Assembly: GCA_018873245.2 (NCBI GenBank)
Contig: JAEMBT020000008.1
Location: 5,388,001-5,452,000 of the forward strand
DNA: 64,000 nucleotides
Direction: 5' to 3'
DNA from: Archegozetes longisetosus
Taxonomy: Eukaryota; Arthropoda; Arachnida; Sarcoptiformes; Trhypochthoniidae
Shown piece after piece: positions 47,744-60,500 of the stretch (positions are counted from its first letter, which is position 1; the number at the start of each line of letters is the position of its first letter). A program made the position numbers and the translations under genes. The notes beneath the pieces were generated by a model, which did no database searches, had not been told where the DNA came from, and worked only from the letters and a program-made list of their open reading frames with translations.

Positions 47744-48073
47744 TTGTCTGGATCAAAGTGATCAGACTTATTGTGGTTATCTTGGGGGCTACAGGGTGGA
47801 ATTAGTCGCCATTTAGGATTTGTGAAACGAGTCAAGTCAATCTTTTCAGATCAATTATGGACAGACAAGAGTTGGTCAACTATGTTAATGATTATGAGTA
47901 ACGAAGTCTCATCAAAAACAGAATTGATCAACTCCTGTCTGTTCATAATTGACCCGAAAAAGTTGGTTCGTTTCACAAAGTGAGAAGTGGTGAATGCAAG
48001 TCCGGAATGGAAGCCAGTTCTATTTCGTGGTTTCCAGGATACGCCACTGTCTGCGTCACTTTGATCCGGACAA
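47744..48073. mobile_element. MITE with TTGTCYGGATCAAAGTGA ends
   Basis: The left end TTGTCTGGATCAAAGTGA matches the reverse complement of the right end (48056-48073). Inner segments also pair (GTGAAACGAGTC near 47821 with the region near 47970). The 330-bp element has no transposase, and no clear target duplication was seen. Confidence 0.7.
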
Positions 48074-48232
48074 TATAATACTTAAGGTTATCATATTCTC
48101 GATAAAAACATTAATCAAAGTCATCAGAGAAGGTTTGACATAAGTAAATAAGAAAATTTTAGTTGATTAGTGAAACCATAATTTTATAGAAACGCTTAAT
48201 ATGTATTAAACTATGAGAGACTCGTCAATTTA

Positions 48233-48864
48233 TCAATTAAGGGACAAATCTTCAATCGATACCAACAAATTCTCGGATTCAGATTCTCTCAATTGAAGAA
48301 GTCTGCTTGAAGAGACTTTTCTTCTTGCCATACCATAATGAGGTGGTCTTTTACTTTGACTGTCGACAGTCATTTTCATATTTTGCTCACTAATATTGAA
48401 CTGGAACCATTTGCTTTGAATGTTGTTTGTTTGAGAGGTTCTAAATGAAATAATTAATTTCAATAATTTGATTTCTCAAGTCATTCACGTTAGCCATAAG
48501 TATCAAATGACTGAGCAATGGATAAATAGTAAAACTTAGAAAAAAGTTCGAAGCCTTCTGTCTTTCTTTGTCTTCTAAATCGTGATCGTCTAAAGTTAGA
48601 AATAAGATCTCGAATAGTAGAATCAAATTTATCATATATTTACAAATGATTAACAGAAAAGATGCACAGAGTACTTCAATGTGCTCGTGGTTTGCACCAC
48701 AGGCTGACAAGAATCCAATAATATAGTAAAGTAGTGCAATTATCGAATAAGCGATTTTGTTGCAATTGGTCAAATATTCTCGATTTAGTTTTAAAGGTTC
48801 GTCTAATTTCAAATCTAAACCAAATCAGTCCAGTAATATAAAGGAGAGCCAAATTGCTAATCAT
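48233..48864 (-). pseudogene. Multi-pass membrane protein, frame-broken
   Basis: Three overlapping minus-strand frames each give part of one apparent protein: a hydrophobic segment LALLYITGLIWF (near 48830-48864), then after a shift two or three more membrane segments (IAYSIIALLYYIIGFL; ASFLLIICKYMINLILLFEI; FFLSFTIYPLLSHLIL; 48812-48485), then a polar tail ending SIEDLSLN (48463-48233). No splice pair joins the last two in phase by eye. It may be a pseudogene or a gene with small unrecognised introns. No family was recognised. Confidence 0.4.
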
Positions 48865-51800
48865 ATATAAATAATGCTCAGAACATAAATGCTAACTTTC
48901 AGAGAAATACTTATTTTATTGGTTTTGTTATGTATTTTTATATCACTTGAAGAGCGTTGAATCATATTTTACTATTGCTTTAAATACTCTCATGTGATTC
49001 AGATCTGGAATTAGTTGACTTCACTACAGAGTTTGTGTCAATATTCTTGTTGATCACGCTCTAAAGTAATATCTTATAATACAAATTTAAGCTTAGATTA
49101 GGTCTGCCGTTTTAATATTACCTGAACTTAGTACAAACCTGAGCGTGATTTACAACAATAATATCCTGCATTACGTTGTAAAATCGTTAGTTTGAATACT
49201 TGAACCTGATTACTAATCTTTGAATTAGAGCACAAGCTAATTAAGCTATGATTAACCCTTCCGTTACAATGTATTATTTTCTAAACACTTATTAAAACAT
49301 AAGGTCTTTCAAAGTAAACTCGGATTTTGACAACAAATCTTTTACGCTTAGACTCATTAAGCAAGTATTGATTAGTATTAACTTTTAAGTAAGAAAATTG
49401 ATTATTGAAATCTGAGTTTATTTTTTTGAAAATCTCATCGGAGACTTATTAATCTTTAAAGATAAAAATTTGTCAGTTTTAGTTTTATATTTATGTCAGC
49501 TTAATTTTATGAAAGAAGGGATTAGTGAGAAAGGAACAATTCTCCTGATTTCAGTTTTAAACTTATTTTTCAGCTCGAATAATGAACTTTGTTTAAAATC
49601 TGTTCGAGTCACAAATGCATAAAATGCTCGATTACCAGATCAATTTTAGTAGTGTACAACTTAAATAGTTCTAGTTATTTAATCACGATTACTCTCTAAT
49701 TTTAACTTAATTTTAGCTCATATCTAGAAACACTAATATCGAACAATAGTCATACTATATTTATTTAATTTTTAAATTACGATTTGAAGTCGTGCGGAAA
49801 AAAACTTAATCATCTCATTAATACCATAAAGATCTGTCTAATTATGTATGACAAGTTGTTTTATCTAAATAAACAATCTTTATTTTTAATCTTGCTCAAG
49901 AAAATTGATTGTTCAAAAGTGTTTTATAAGGCACACGAGCTCATATCGCTATGTAATTAAGGTAACATTAGCTTCATATTTGTTTGAGAACTTTCGTGAC
50001 TCGTTTGAACTACTGGTTAACACTTGTATTCATTTTTTGAGTTGCAACCAGCTTTTACCACTAACGGACAACTGCTTAAAAGCTTTGATAAAACTACTTA
50101 ATGTTTTGTTATAAATATATATTACAACTTAAAATACTTATTCCTTCTGTAACTACGAAGCACAAAATGGTATTAAGATATTGTTTAGGCATAAGCCCCA
50201 ATTTTATAAACTGACTTGTATTTTAATGATAAAACTATGTAAGAAATATTTAATTATTGACTATATTTTATCTAAACACTGCTCCAACAATGTCAAATCT
50301 ATGCTGAATGAACATTCATTTGAATCGAAACTTAGCACAGATATTTTAAAACATTTACTCTTTTTATCATCTGAAAAGCATGTCTATTTAGATCATATCT
50401 TTGAGCTACTCCCAGACCTATATTAATATGACATTTCCTTAATCTGATAATAGCAAAACCTTCATACATTAAATCAATAGTGACCGATAACTCATACCCA
50501 CTATATTGAAGTCTCACTGTAAATAGATTATTTTTATTAGTCCATGTGTATCAGCAACAGATTATTGCTATCACTGTAACGACCATTCACTTTAAGGAGA
50601 CTCACTATATCGAAGTATTACTGTATCAAAGTTCAGTGCCGCTAATTCTTTAGTGTCATTATTGAAGCTTCTAATAACTGAATAATTTTAGAAAAATTGT
50701 TTAATTGGTCACTAGTTTAATGAAAGGTTGTAATAACAGGTGTACTTATGAAATTTGGACAGAGTAGTTGCGACATCAATTCCGTTTGGCTTACAAATAG
50801 ATCAGTTCAACACTAATTAACGCAAATTTGCGTTTCAAACCTTGTGGTCATACAGTTGAAAATCAAATTCGGGAAAAGGCGGGTCATATAATTTGATTGT
50901 TAATTGTTTTGCCTTTAAATAGTGGACAAACATAATAGTGAGCAATAATTGTTGAGTAAACAAGCTCTATATTTCACATTACAAGTTTATAGCCATACAT
51001 AATCGGACTCATTATTTTTCGTGGGTTTTGCTAAGTTTGAACTTCTTATTTGCTATTACGAGCATAACATAATTGAATATGATTCGCCCTTTTCTCAGTT
51101 GGTCAATTGAATAATAGTTTTGGATTCTACTTCTCTAGATTACTTTAAAATGATTGTCTCTCCAAATAAGGAACTAAATCTTAAGCCTAACAACTAGTTA
51201 TAGTTTAACAATTACACACCACATAAGTTTTCATTAAAAATATGTGAACATATTAAGACAGAAAATTGAATGATAGATCAACTAAATTTTAAGATGAGTC
51301 ACATCAAACATTATCAAATTAAAAAGCTTTCAAAAATGCATTTTTCAGAAAACCTAAATTAATTAAATAACAAATTAAGTGGTAATTTGATTACTACTGA
51401 CATTAATAGCAATTTAAGTTTTGACATCAAACCAACAGTAATTGATCGATTTTTAACTCTGTTGATTTTTACAACAAAACTAAAATTGTTTTAAAAAAGA
51501 TTTGCTTGAAATGAATCATGTTATTCTTAAGTAATTTGTTATCTAATCAAAAGATCTATTTAAAACTTCTTCGATTTATCAGCGAGTCACGTCCCGTATT
51601 ACAAGATTAGAAACCATGTGGAAAATCCCATCGATTCGCTGAAACGCCGACTTTAACGCAAAACTTAAAATAAGTTTCTAAAAAGTTTACATAAAAAAAT
51701 TGGGCGTCAAAAACCTGCACTCAGTCTTTAATGATATCATAATTTATGGTCCAATGATTGAAATTATGAAAAAGTAGCATTTCTCAATGTAATGTAATGT

Positions 51801-52650
51801 CCAAACTATTGTTTCGCAAACTCATGTCTAACAAAAGATATTTAGAAACACTTAATACTCAATGTAATCAACTTCTTAAAGCTTAATAGGATTTGACAAT
51901 CATTGAAGCAATGTTAAGGTTCCGGTTTGCGTGTTTTAAATCCGTTTTAATTTCCATAAAATACTGAGAAATCCAGTTTTCCTAATCTAATTACTTTACA
52001 CCTAAATTTCTGAATATCAGATTTGATTTACACAACTCAATGTTCTCTTCGAATGATTTCAGCTTTAAATCAGGCAAAAGTGAAATATAAGTTCATGGCC
52101 TAAAGAAATTGCTTTGAGTGTCATTGACACTCAAGCGTAAAATATTGTTATAACAGTTAGTTAGACAACAGGAAAACCAATTACGAAGTTATATTTAACT
52201 GTCATATTAATCTGACACAACTTACAAAAGAAAAGAAATCGCATTATCATACCTCAGTCACTATTATAAAATCACTTTATGCTTTCACATTTTTCTTAAA
52301 TAAAAACTTTCCGTAACTCGATTTGTATTCAAAGATGCCTTACAAATGATGTTTTTGTAATTCCGATACGCTATTCAATTGATTCAGTAGTGAATTGAAA
52401 TTTATATCAAATTATGCCTACTCTATGACTTTTGTATTTGTAATTCTAATGACATTTTAATAAGGGTTTGATCTACTTTTATAAAAAAGCTCTTGCAATT
52501 ATGACTTGAAATTTTTCTCCAACGATTAAATTAGAATTTATTTTTAAAGCGACTGCAAACTCACTCGCATCACAGACATCTCAAAGAAGAAGATTTCATC
52601 AAGTGATCTGAAGTTGTTTAGTTGTGTATTATTCTAAATTCATACTCAAG
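48865..52650. other. Intergenic, no gene recognised
   Basis: AT-rich DNA. Open frames at 49905-50114 and 50181-50426 (plus strand) have no recognisable domain and are not convincing. Near 50500-50640 the phrase CACTATATTGAAGT and a near copy CACTATATCGAAGT occur about 100 bases apart, probably repeat debris. The peroxidase promoter should lie just before 52651. Confidence 0.4.
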
Positions 52651-55600
52651 ATGAAGTCTATTTTATTTATTAAAAAGTTGACAATAATATTGATCATATT
52701 TTATGTAAGTCACATTAATTCATATGGGCCTACGAATCCCTATCGAGCCCCGATTTGGAAAAGTCGCCCACCTATTGACAGAAATGAACTTATATATAAT
52801 CATCACTTATCTAAACCATCGTTCGAAACAATAAAGTTGCCATCTTTTGCTGTTGTGCCAGAAATACTATTCAATAGTGAAGGCAAGTTTGTTCATCATA
52901 GAGAATATTCGCCTAAATTAAGCCGAATATACACTCAGTACCTAAAGAGAGAATATTATGCGCAACAATGTGCTGAAGGTTTAGGTGAACCTTCTATTTT
53001 GAATAATCAAGATTTTGATGAGGCATTTATTGTTGCTAATCAACAAATTAAAGATTATGAAAGAGCTAATCAACAGTATTTGTCAACTGATCCCAGGGGA
53101 TTGAATTTTAGTGCTTATATATTTGTTGCAACTCTACATTCAAAATATAATGAATTCACAACTGAATATTTAACAAGAACGTAAGTCTCAAGTTATTTGT
53201 ATGAAATATTTTCTTTTTTCAAGCCCTTTCCTATGTCCTTTCATAAGAATCCGAACTGAATGTTACCCAATATTTATGGTTATGGATAGTTTTAGTCATA
53301 ACCATAAATAAAAGCCATCTAATGTTTCTTAAAAATCCTTAGTCAAGTCGGTTTTTGTTTACTTTCACTTCATGAGTAGTTTGGGTACTACGAAGCATTT
53401 TCTTTATTACAACAATGATCTATTCCTAACCCGCTATGAGTAACATTTACCTTACCTAACATAACTTATTTAAATTAAAATAGTGATATTGTTCATATAT
53501 TAAGTTAGATAGGGGAAATGGCGCGTATAGCGCAATAGGAGTAGAGAACATTGCTGTGGTAAAGGTACCACTTCCTAGTACCCAACCTCTCATCAAGTAT
53601 AAGCAAAACTCTGAATTGATTTTATGAACTGTTTTATGACTCATTCAGAAAAATATAAAAGTTGACAAGTACAGTATTTAAATGAAAAGAACTAATTTTT
53701 GCATTTAATAGGAAATGCATTAATAAATACAGTACAGCATTGTTCATGCCATCCGTAAAAATACCCCGAAATGAATGGAATAACAAGAAATACTGTGATC
53801 TGGACAAACCAGACAATCATTATATCGATTGTGATCCAAATGTAAAATACCGAAGAATCGACGGCAAATGTAACAATCTTGCCCACGCCAATTGGGGCAG
53901 TTCTTTCCATTGTCATCGAAGACTACTCCCTCCTGACTATGCAGATGGTATCCAGAGACCTCGTGTCTCATCAGATGGTACACCACTGCCAAGTCCTCGA
54001 TTAATAACTGAACTATTAATGCCAGACTTCGAAATTAATGACCCAAAACTAACTGCAATGAACATGATATGGGGCCAGTTTTTAGTACACGATGTCTTCA
54101 GAACTATTCAGTACTTGGGACTCGCTATAGATTGTTGTCGATCTCCCAACGAAGTAGTCCATCCAGAGTGTATACCAATAACTAATTTTCCACCCGATAG
54201 AGCAACCACTATGTTCAATCAACGCTGTATTAATACTGTGAGATCAACTGCTTGCAATACTTGCAGTTTAGGTTAGATTTTCTTTTATATTATTGCATAT
54301 GATAGAGTCTTCACAATTCTTTTCAGTGTTTCATAGAATAGAAAAAATATTTGATAATGCTATTTACGCTATCTGTGTAGCAATTAATACCTCAATTACT
54401 AATATTAGAATTCGATTGCAATAATTATTGACAGAATTCTTGAAATTTTAGTATTGCATGAAAACGAAAATAAGTGAATTGCTGAAAAATTACTTTTTGA
54501 GATCAAATCAGATTATAATTTACATTTTTGATAAATAGGTTATTAAGTCTTATTAACCTTTATAATTAAAATTTTCATTAATTTTAATAATCATAACATG
54601 TGCTGATAGGACCACGAGATCAGATGAACGTGGCAACACAAGTTTTGGATCTATCAAATGTTTATGGAGGAAACTTAATAAATAATTCATTTTTGTTAAG
54701 AAGTTTCGTTAGAGGTAATGTCAACTTTCTGTTTAGAATTTTTATTTCCATAAATCTCACAAAATCAAAAAGAATAAAATTCATGGAATAAGTTATAATT
54801 CTGTTTGTAGTCTAGTTTCTTAATCAAATAATATAGACTAAACCAAAATTTCAACTGAATATTTAGGTCAAATGCGAGGTTCAATCGATATGAGAGGCGA
54901 AGATATACTTCCAGTTAGAAGTTTACCTGAAGATCAAGACACTTTAGACTTAACACCATGTAATGAACCTTTAGATAGACCAGATCTGACATGTTTTCAC
55001 AGCGGAGATGGAATCAGAGCCAACCAGAATCCAGGAGTCAATTCTCTACATGTAGTAATGCATAAAAGGCATAACCAACACGCAGAAGCCCTGTCTAAAG
55101 TGAATCCTCACTGGGATGATGAAACTCTATTTCAAGAAGCCAGGTATTGACCTGTTCTTTATTGGTTCATAACCTCATCTTTACCTTATCTTTGGGCTAG
55201 TGCCATAAAGTGCTATCTGTAATATTATTTGATTTAGAGTTGGCACTTTATTACACTGCCCCTACGTTACATTGAGGTTTAGCACGCATTCATAAATGAA
55301 AACTATCTCAATAAAGTTTATCACTGAATATTATCCATTTTTCCGATATATAAATCACAAAACTTTGATTAGTAAGCAAGATATAAAATATAGTGAAAAA
55401 TGTAATTATTTTGGCCCATTACTCAAATGGTTTAATTAATTGGTGTTCTCTCAGATTTACAACTAATAAAAAGGTCTTAAGGGAGGAGTGTGTGTGTGTG
55501 CGTGTGAATTATAAAAAATAGGACATGTAGTTTTGAAAGTTAGGCGTAATCGTTAGTAAAACTAATTAATTATTTAAAGTAACCATGATTACAATGAATT

Positions 55601-57531
55601 TTTTGAATAAAAACAAATTTAAAGTAAATCTGAATTTTAGATAAACTTATCAATCATTTTCAAGGCTGATATCATTTTCATTAATAATTAGTCACAGCAA
55701 TAAAAATTGAAAAGTTCTCACTTCAAATCAGCTTATGTATCCATAATATTTTGTGAATAGTTGTTAGCAACACATCAAAAGTTTACACATAGTTTTCATT
55801 AATGATCATGATTTTGAAATCAAGTACACGTATAGAAAATGAAGTGTTATTTGTTTAGAAAATATTAACATTTAATGACTGTATTACATAATCTAAACAA
55901 ATCTTTCAGATCAAATAATGCGATATAGTAAAGCCTATCTAATCTGAACACACAATTAAATTGTTTTTAAGAAACAGTAAAAACAAGTTTTGATTTTTCT
56001 ATGCATTTATTTGATCTCTTTTTAAGAACCATTTATCTGCATGTCACAATTAGAAAAGTTTTCCTGTGTTTGAAAATCATTCTTAAGAGATCCAACCAAA
56101 CATTAATTAAGATCTGCCTTTGATAAGTTACTCGACACTTTAGATATTTATTTGATCATTTGTCATATTGTTGAGTTCTTTTGGAAAATGAATTTGATTT
56201 TGACTATTTATAGGAGAATATTGATAGCTGAAGCAAATAAGATCAACTTTGGCGAATATTTGCCATCAATTTTAGGGAAGAGATTAATGGATTACTTCGA
56301 TCTGAATCTAGAGGAAGTGGGATACACAAAATACAATCCAAATTTAGATCCATCTTCGATACAAGGAGTTGGCGTGGCAGCTCTTCGTTTGGGTCACTCA
56401 CAGATACCTTCTTTGTTTAGAGTTATACTCAATAGCTTTAGACAACAATCGTATAGCTTTAACCTGAGGGATAAATTTTTCGAAGTGTCCGATATTTGGT
56501 TCGGAAATGTAATTATGCAATAAACTTAACAGTATTTTCTAGAAATTCACGAAATTTCATTTTAATGATAGACCGATGGAATAATAAAAGGGCTAGTAGA
56601 TGATCCGAACAGAAATGTGGACCCATTCATAACCACTGATGTTAAAGACTTTCTATTCTTCAATCCGCGTTCACCCCGAGTCGTAGATCTACCGGCGATC
56701 AATATAAATCGCGGTCGTGACCATGGAGTGCCCGCTTATGTCTATTATCTACAGTATTGTACTGGAATTGAAATCAAAAGTTGGAAAGACTTGAATCAAT
56801 TCATACCACCGAGTAAAGTGAATAAATTAAGGAGTGTCTATAGGTAAATAGATTTTGAATTTAGTTCACAACTAGTTTGATCTGAGATTTCTGTTATGTT
56901 TTAAGGCATTACAAAGACATTGATCTATTTATCGGTGGATTATCTGAAGTTCACCTACCAGGCTCCATATTAGGTCCGACTTTTGCCTGCCTTAATGGTA
57001 TTCAATTTTATCACTGGAAGTATGGTGATAGGTTTTACTTCGAACATGGAGGAGAAGCCGGTTCTTTCACTTTGAGTAATGATTGTTTTTTAGATTAAAA
57101 GATACTTATAATCAAAGTTTTTATCTAGTGTTACATTTAGTTATTATGAACAGTAAGCATTGTTAAAAATCACGCTCGCATTCAAGTTCAGTTGCTGTGA
57201 GGTCTGATTAGACTTTGTTTTGCAATACTTGCAGCTCTAGTTTAAAATGTATTGTTAATGAACGTGATTTTCAATAATGCGTTTATCAGATTGAGTATCG
57301 ATAGTAAGAAGTAAGTGTTACATAGTCCTTATTTAATCTACAGATCAACTGAATAGTATACGACAAACGGTCTCATTAGCAAATCTATTGTGCAAAACAA
57401 CTGATATCGAGAGCATTCAAATGGATCCAATGTATTTTCCATCGGTTTCTAATCCAAAAGTTTCGTGCCACTCATTTGCGGAAATTGATTATGAACTTTG
57501 GCGCGATACACAAGTTTTTTATCATAAATAA
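52651..57531 (+). CDS. Secreted heme peroxidase-like, altered active site
   Basis: Eight exons join in frame: 52651-53180, 53712-54271, 54610-54714, 54867-55143, 56214-56508, 56572-56843, 56906-57075 and 57344-57531, giving 798 residues. A signal peptide (hydrophobic ILFIKKLTIILIIFYV) is followed by a propeptide-like region. The animal peroxidase domain begins near residue 205 (YRRIDGKCNNL), then WGQFLVHD, DLSNVYGG, HKRHNQHAEAL, RLGHS and INRGRDHG. The family is the chorion peroxidase/peroxinectin/MPO group, which uses H2O2 in oxidation or crosslinking outside the cell. Distal His303 and proximal His (56395-56397) are present. The haem-linking Asp is Val (54085-54087); the catalytic Arg and the haem-linking Glu of REHN are Lys-Arg (55064-55069). 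All introns are GT-AG. The ATG at 52651 is the first in frame. Activity is therefore doubtful, though the gene looks intact. Confidence 0.92.
53381..53585. mobile_element. Small MITE in peroxidase intron 1
   Basis: Ends TTGGGTACTACGAAG (53381-53395) and CTTCCTAGTACCCAA (53571-53585) are inverted repeats with one mismatch. The sequence near the right end (GGAGTAGAGAACATTGCTGTGGTA) is related to that of the element at 44431-44638. It lies in the 531-bp intron 1 of the peroxidase gene. Confidence 0.75.
55144..56213. other. Long intron 4 of the peroxidase gene
   Basis: 1070 bp, GTATTG donor and TATAG acceptor. Contains a short (GT)n tract near 55489-55504 and a hairpin-like pair GTGCCATAAAGTGC / GGCACTTTATTACAC near 55200-55255. 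No gene inside. Confidence 0.6.
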
Positions 57532-57549
57532 ATTGTTAAAATAATTCTT

Positions 57550-57559
57550 AATAAATAAA
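57550..57559 (+). promoter_or_regulatory. Polyadenylation signal candidate
   Basis: Overlapping AATAAATAAA begins about 19 bases after the peroxidase stop codon, a plausible polyadenylation signal. Confidence 0.5.
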
Positions 57560-60500
57560 CAAATTGTTATAATTTTTTGTTTTCTGAATCATCTAAATCT
57601 TGAGCTGCTATTGAAATTGAGTTGATAATTGGTATGAATAGGAGAGTTCCGCATTTTTTCATTGTGAAATGCAATCTTAGTAATCGACGTGAGATTGGAC
57701 ACAAAAACAAAGGCCTATTATTCAAGTTTAATCGAGTTATCTATAATTTAAGCAATAGCTGTGGTAAAAGTTTTTATCAGCCTTTGGCACTTTATTACCA
57801 CATTTGATCCACTTTTATGTGAAAGTTGATCTGCTTTGCATTATTATCAGGAAAAATAAAAATGAAAACCTTTGTGTGAATCAATTCACGAGCTTAACTA
57901 TGCATACAATGAAAACTATAGTTACGATTCAGCTGTAGTTAAGTAAATGAAACTATAGTTATGGTTCAACAGTTAAGTAAATTAAACCTCATACACAACG
58001 CAATCGTTTATTCAATTTTCAACTTTCTCTTTGACCACTAATTTATGTTCAGATAACAATGAGATATCAAGATAAAGAACAGAATTAATGTAATCAAATT
58101 GAATTGAATTTAGTTTCAGCATCATTTAGTGTTGGCAAATTTCAAGTTAAAAATGAAAGTTTGTTTCAATGTTTTCCCAAACTTTTCATCCATAGCATTG
58201 AAGTATAGGGAGTTTAATAACTATCCAAAAGATAAATTGTAAGTCTATTTTGGAAACTTGACTGAGCACAGTAAAAATATATTCTTCAATTATAACCAAT
58301 GTTTTTATTATGTAAAATAGGCGTTTAAACTTTAGTTAAATAAAGTAACATATAATTTCCGGTTTACTCAAAGTAGGATCAGCTCAAAGATAAGCTGGTT
58401 TGTCTCACAATACGAGGACATCAATAGAAGGTCTTTCGTTCCCGAAGTTACAATTATTATCGGTTTAGCTTTTATTCGTAGCCATCGGACCAAAGCATTC
58501 CTGAGAGTTTTAATTCTATTAAAACCTTGACTATTTTCCTGATTCACATTCAATTTGTTTACGCTTCAAATTTAGATCATAAAAATCAAAAATTTTATTT
58601 AAATTCATTTCTATCGGTAATTTATATCAAAAAATAAAAATAAAATATACTACAATTTTTCATAGGTGTTTATTTATTTGGAGCATTTTTTCCAAATATG
58701 CATCACAAGTGTTAATAAGGATTGATAAAGAGTTGGGGTTAGTGTTTCACAGTTAAAAGTCATATCAATAGTCTATTTAAAATTTAATTTTCTTTTTCGC
58801 TCATTAATTACTGAGTTCTTTCAAACGTACGTAATGATTAAGACACTTTTGAAAATGTTTTCAAAGTCTATTTGACATAATTGTGATCTAAATATTTGCA
58901 GTTTGATGTCACACAATTTGAAAGTGATCAAGTTTGAATGTTTGAGTTTGAGTTGTAAATAGGTGCACGAATTTGATTGTCCTAATCAACTGAATGAATA
59001 AAGAGGAAAAGTCGTTTCGACACCTTTAAAAGTTTTTAAGGTCTTTTGAACAAATAGATTGAATGAAGCGAATATTTCTCACTAGATTTTCAATTGAATC
59101 ATAGCCCTATAAACAACTTGTAAATTATAGTACTTTCTAACAACAAAATCACTTAAAGATATATTAAATTTACTTGACTCTCAAAATCACAAGTGATTTT
59201 GTCAGAAAACATAACTCATAATTTAGCGCATAATAAGTCTTAAGAGTTTATTTGAAAACAAAAAAAAGTATTGATTTGAAGTTTGACATCATTTACTTAA
59301 ATAAAACGGAAAACATAATTATATTTATGACATATCCATTTATATGTGGCTTTGATGGTTGAGGAAAAATCGAGTATATCTTTATCTAACAAAAGGAAAC
59401 AAAAACAAAAATCAATAATTCATTATCAATAACACATTATTCATTTTAGTAATGATTGCATTGTTGGCGTCAATTGAAAATCAGACGTTAAACTAATCGC
59501 TAGTGATTCATATCAATATTTAAAGAATTGAATAACTTCGCTTTAGATTCAGATAATAGATCGATAGAAAAGCTTTTGTTTATAATGTTTTTCTTTGATA
59601 AAACCACGACCAACATATAGTGTTAACTTACATCTGAAAAGTTTCGAGAAAGCCAAACAAGATATAAATCTGCTCTTTGTCCTACCTAACTTATAACTAA
59701 TTTACATATTAATAAAGTTTTGTCTCCAGCTAAAGCGAAAATTATTTTCATTCTCTAATTTCTTATTAATATTTGCACTGTGTTATTATGTGATTAAGAA
59801 ATTATACAAAAATTGTTAATTACCCTTGGTTTCTGGAAGCTCATTTTCCTGAACTTCAGTTGCCAATCTGACCTGTAATCTTAAGGTTTTTTGCATAAAA
59901 ATTATTTAGAATTTGAACATTTTTGATACCCATGCGAATTATAGAGTTGAATTCACAAAGATTCGGCAACCAAATTTCAAACTTTTACCACAATGTAATT
60001 TGATATGATTAGATAAATACGGGTGTATATGTGACAGTTAAGCGACACAAATGAAAAAAATAAGGGAAATACTAATGAAGGGACAGAAAAGTAGATCAAT
60101 CGTCAGTTGTTTGCTATCATAATTGAACTTTTTATCAAATCCGTGAATCAAGTCTTGATTGATTTAATTCTAGACTCTTAGGTAATCCATGAAAAATCAA
60201 TAATAACTGACTAAGTTAAATATTTAACTTTTAATTAAGACTTAAGTCTTCCTGAAGTTTAACATAATTATCGATGTACTCTTTTTGATCACTAGTTTAT
60301 TAACATTAAAATTAATCGTTAAGTTTGAGTTATGTAAGTCAATACTAAATTTAAATACGATAAAAGTAGAGTATCAATTCTCACACAAAATTTGGCTCAA
60401 CTTCTCAAAGTTTCTGGTATGGTAAATATAAAAAATCAGTATAAATTGCTTTCTATCTATTTAAGCCACGATCAATTTGAAGGCGTAAGTTGGAAACTTA

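Noticed and set aside
52624..52650. Upstream start for the peroxidase
   Set aside because: The frame is open there, but the codon at 52624 is GTG; the first ATG is at 52651 and begins a good signal peptide.
53744..53992. Minus-strand frames opposite peroxidase exon 2
   Set aside because: Antisense to a clear peroxidase exon with family motifs.
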